A stretch of DNA of 13,606 bases from an uncultured Dechloromonas sp. GTDB lineage: Bacteria; Pseudomonadota; Gammaproteobacteria; Burkholderiales; Rhodocyclaceae. The translations under genes and the position numbers were made by a program. Positions 12,964-13,606 of the stretch are shown in pieces (within the stretch, counting starts at the first letter, position 1; every line of letters starts with the position of its first letter). The DNA lies in NCBI GenBank assembly GCA_946477505.1, contig CAMKYP010000057.1:1-13606 (forward strand), written 5' to 3'. The notes under the pieces were generated by a model, which searched no databases, was not told where the DNA came from, and was given only the letters and a program-made list of their open reading frames with translations.

Positions 12964-12973
12964 GGTCTAAAAT
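12964..12973 (+). promoter_or_regulatory. Possible -10 element (GGTCTAAAAT) before ridA
   Basis: TAAAAT at 12968-12973 within GGGTCTAAAAT lies 33 bases before the ridA ATG, in the 52-base gap between divergent genes. Spacing and sequence suit a sigma-70 -10 box, but the bases 16-18 upstream (around GTGGGT) are a poor -35. The same word stands before the FadL-like gene. Confidence 0.35.
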
Positions 12974-13006
12974 AGGGCTTTTGCAAAACTGGACAGGAAG
13001 TTTCCC

Positions 13007-13387
13007 ATGGCCAAGACCATCATCGCTACGCCTCATGCCCCGGCTGCCATCGGCACCTACTCGCAAGCCGTGCGTGTCGGCGATACCGTTTACCTGTCGG
13101 GGCAGATCGGCCTCGATCCGGCCTCCATGCAAATGGTAGACGGCATCGACGCGCAAATCGTTCGCGTCTTCGACAATCTGAAGGCAGTTGCCGAAGCGGC
13201 CGGCGGTTCGCTGGCCGACGTCGTCAAGCTCAACGTCTTCCTGACCGACCTGGCCAATTTCGCCAAGGTCAACGAAACGATGGCCAAGTATTTCAGCGAG
13301 CCGTTCCCGGCCCGTGCGGCTGTCGGCGTCAAGGAACTGCCGCGCGGCGCGCTGGTCGAGGCCGATGCCGTGATGTTCATCGGCTGA
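13007..13387 (+). CDS. ridA: RidA family reactive imine/enamine deaminase
   Basis: RidA hydrolyses reactive 2-aminoacrylate and related enamine/imine intermediates made by PLP enzymes such as threonine dehydratase, releasing ammonia. The 126-residue product (family about 125-130) starts MAKTIIATPHAPAAIGTYSQA and has the SGQIGLDP motif, KLNVFLTDLANFAKVNE and the signature PARAAVGVKELPRGALVEADAV. Tyr18, Arg103 and Glu118 match the conserved active-site positions of RidA. AGGAAG at 12995-13000 lies 6 bases before the ATG. The recG start follows 9 bases after its stop, so the two are probably co-transcribed. Confidence 0.95.
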   Translation: MAKTIIATPHAPAAIGTYSQAVRVGDTVYLSGQIGLDPASMQMVDGIDAQIVRVFDNLKAVAEAAGGSLADVVKLNVFLTDLANFAKVNETMAKYFSEPFPARAAVGVKELPRGALVEADAVMFIG

Positions 13388-13396
13388 TCGCCACGC

Positions 13397-13606
13397 ATGA
13401 CGACCGACGGAGCATCGCCTCCGATTCGTGCTTCCGAGGCCTTGCTGAAGAAGCTTGCCAAGATCGGCCTCCACAGCGAGGCCGATTTGCTGGTTCATTT
13501 GCCGCTGCGCTACGAGGACGAGACGCGGATCACGCCGGTCAATCGGGCATTTGGCGGCGAGCCGGTGCAGATCGAGGTCGTCGTGCAGAACAACGAGGTG
13601 CAATAC
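13397..13606 (+). CDS. recG: ATP-dependent DNA helicase RecG, N-terminal part (3' end outside window)
   Basis: The first 70 codons of an open frame that runs off the window. RecG is a superfamily 2 helicase that remodels stalled replication forks and Holliday junctions. The visible part shows KKLAKIGLHSEADLLVHLPLRYEDET, the conserved beginning of the RecG wedge region (compare the DLLFHLPLRY..RT pattern of the family), followed by the opening strand of the OB-fold wedge domain. The ATG at 13397 gives the N-terminus MTTDGASPPI. Only a poor Shine-Dalgarno is present, which suits coupling to ridA 9 bases upstream. Helicase motifs lie outside the window. Confidence 0.9.
   Translation, partial: MTTDGASPPIRASEALLKKLAKIGLHSEADLLVHLPLRYEDETRITPVNRAFGGEPVQIEVVVQNNEVQY

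Overview
The window reads as ordinary chromosomal DNA from a betaproteobacterium, most likely of the Rhodocyclales (Dechloromonas/Azonexus-like). That placement rests on the gene order secY-infA-rpmJ-rpsM, on GC-rich codon use and on the protein sequences, and is an inference because no search was possible. I see no mobile element, CRISPR array, tRNA, rRNA or sign of recent transfer. No stretch longer than 300 bases lacks a gene.

Positions 1-5588 hold the end of the spc operon and the alpha operon, all on the plus strand: rpsE (3' part), rpmD, rplO, secY, infA, rpmJ, rpsM, rpsK, rpsD, rpoA and rplQ. These genes make ribosomal proteins, the SecY translocon channel, initiation factor IF-1 and the RNA polymerase alpha subunit. 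The block closes at a perfect 17-bp inverted repeat (5601-5637) that can terminate transcription in both directions.

Positions 5655-9047 are on the minus strand. An Atm1/HMT1-type ABC half-exporter is followed, 93 bases downstream, by a REC-PAS-PP2C response regulator phosphatase that has no visible partner.

Positions 9144-12137 return to the plus strand: a YciA-type acyl-CoA thioesterase, a FadL-family outer-membrane channel, a DUF2802 membrane protein and a SPOR-domain membrane protein, ending at an intrinsic terminator. The first two suggest fatty-acid or hydrophobic-substrate handling. The last two look like envelope or cell-division accessory proteins.

Positions 12189-12954 (minus) hold a His/Tyr-rich small lipoprotein and a small TPR protein. 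Positions 13007-13606 (plus) hold ridA and the start of recG.

The least expected signal is in the non-coding structure. The stop codons of rpmJ, rpoA, the REC-PAS-PP2C gene and the TPR gene each lie inside a short inverted repeat, and the rpoA one is a 9-bp stem closed by a GUAA tetraloop. I found no convincing new multi-gene system. The orphan phosphatase, the DUF2802-SPOR pair and the His/Tyr-rich lipoprotein are the protein-level leads.
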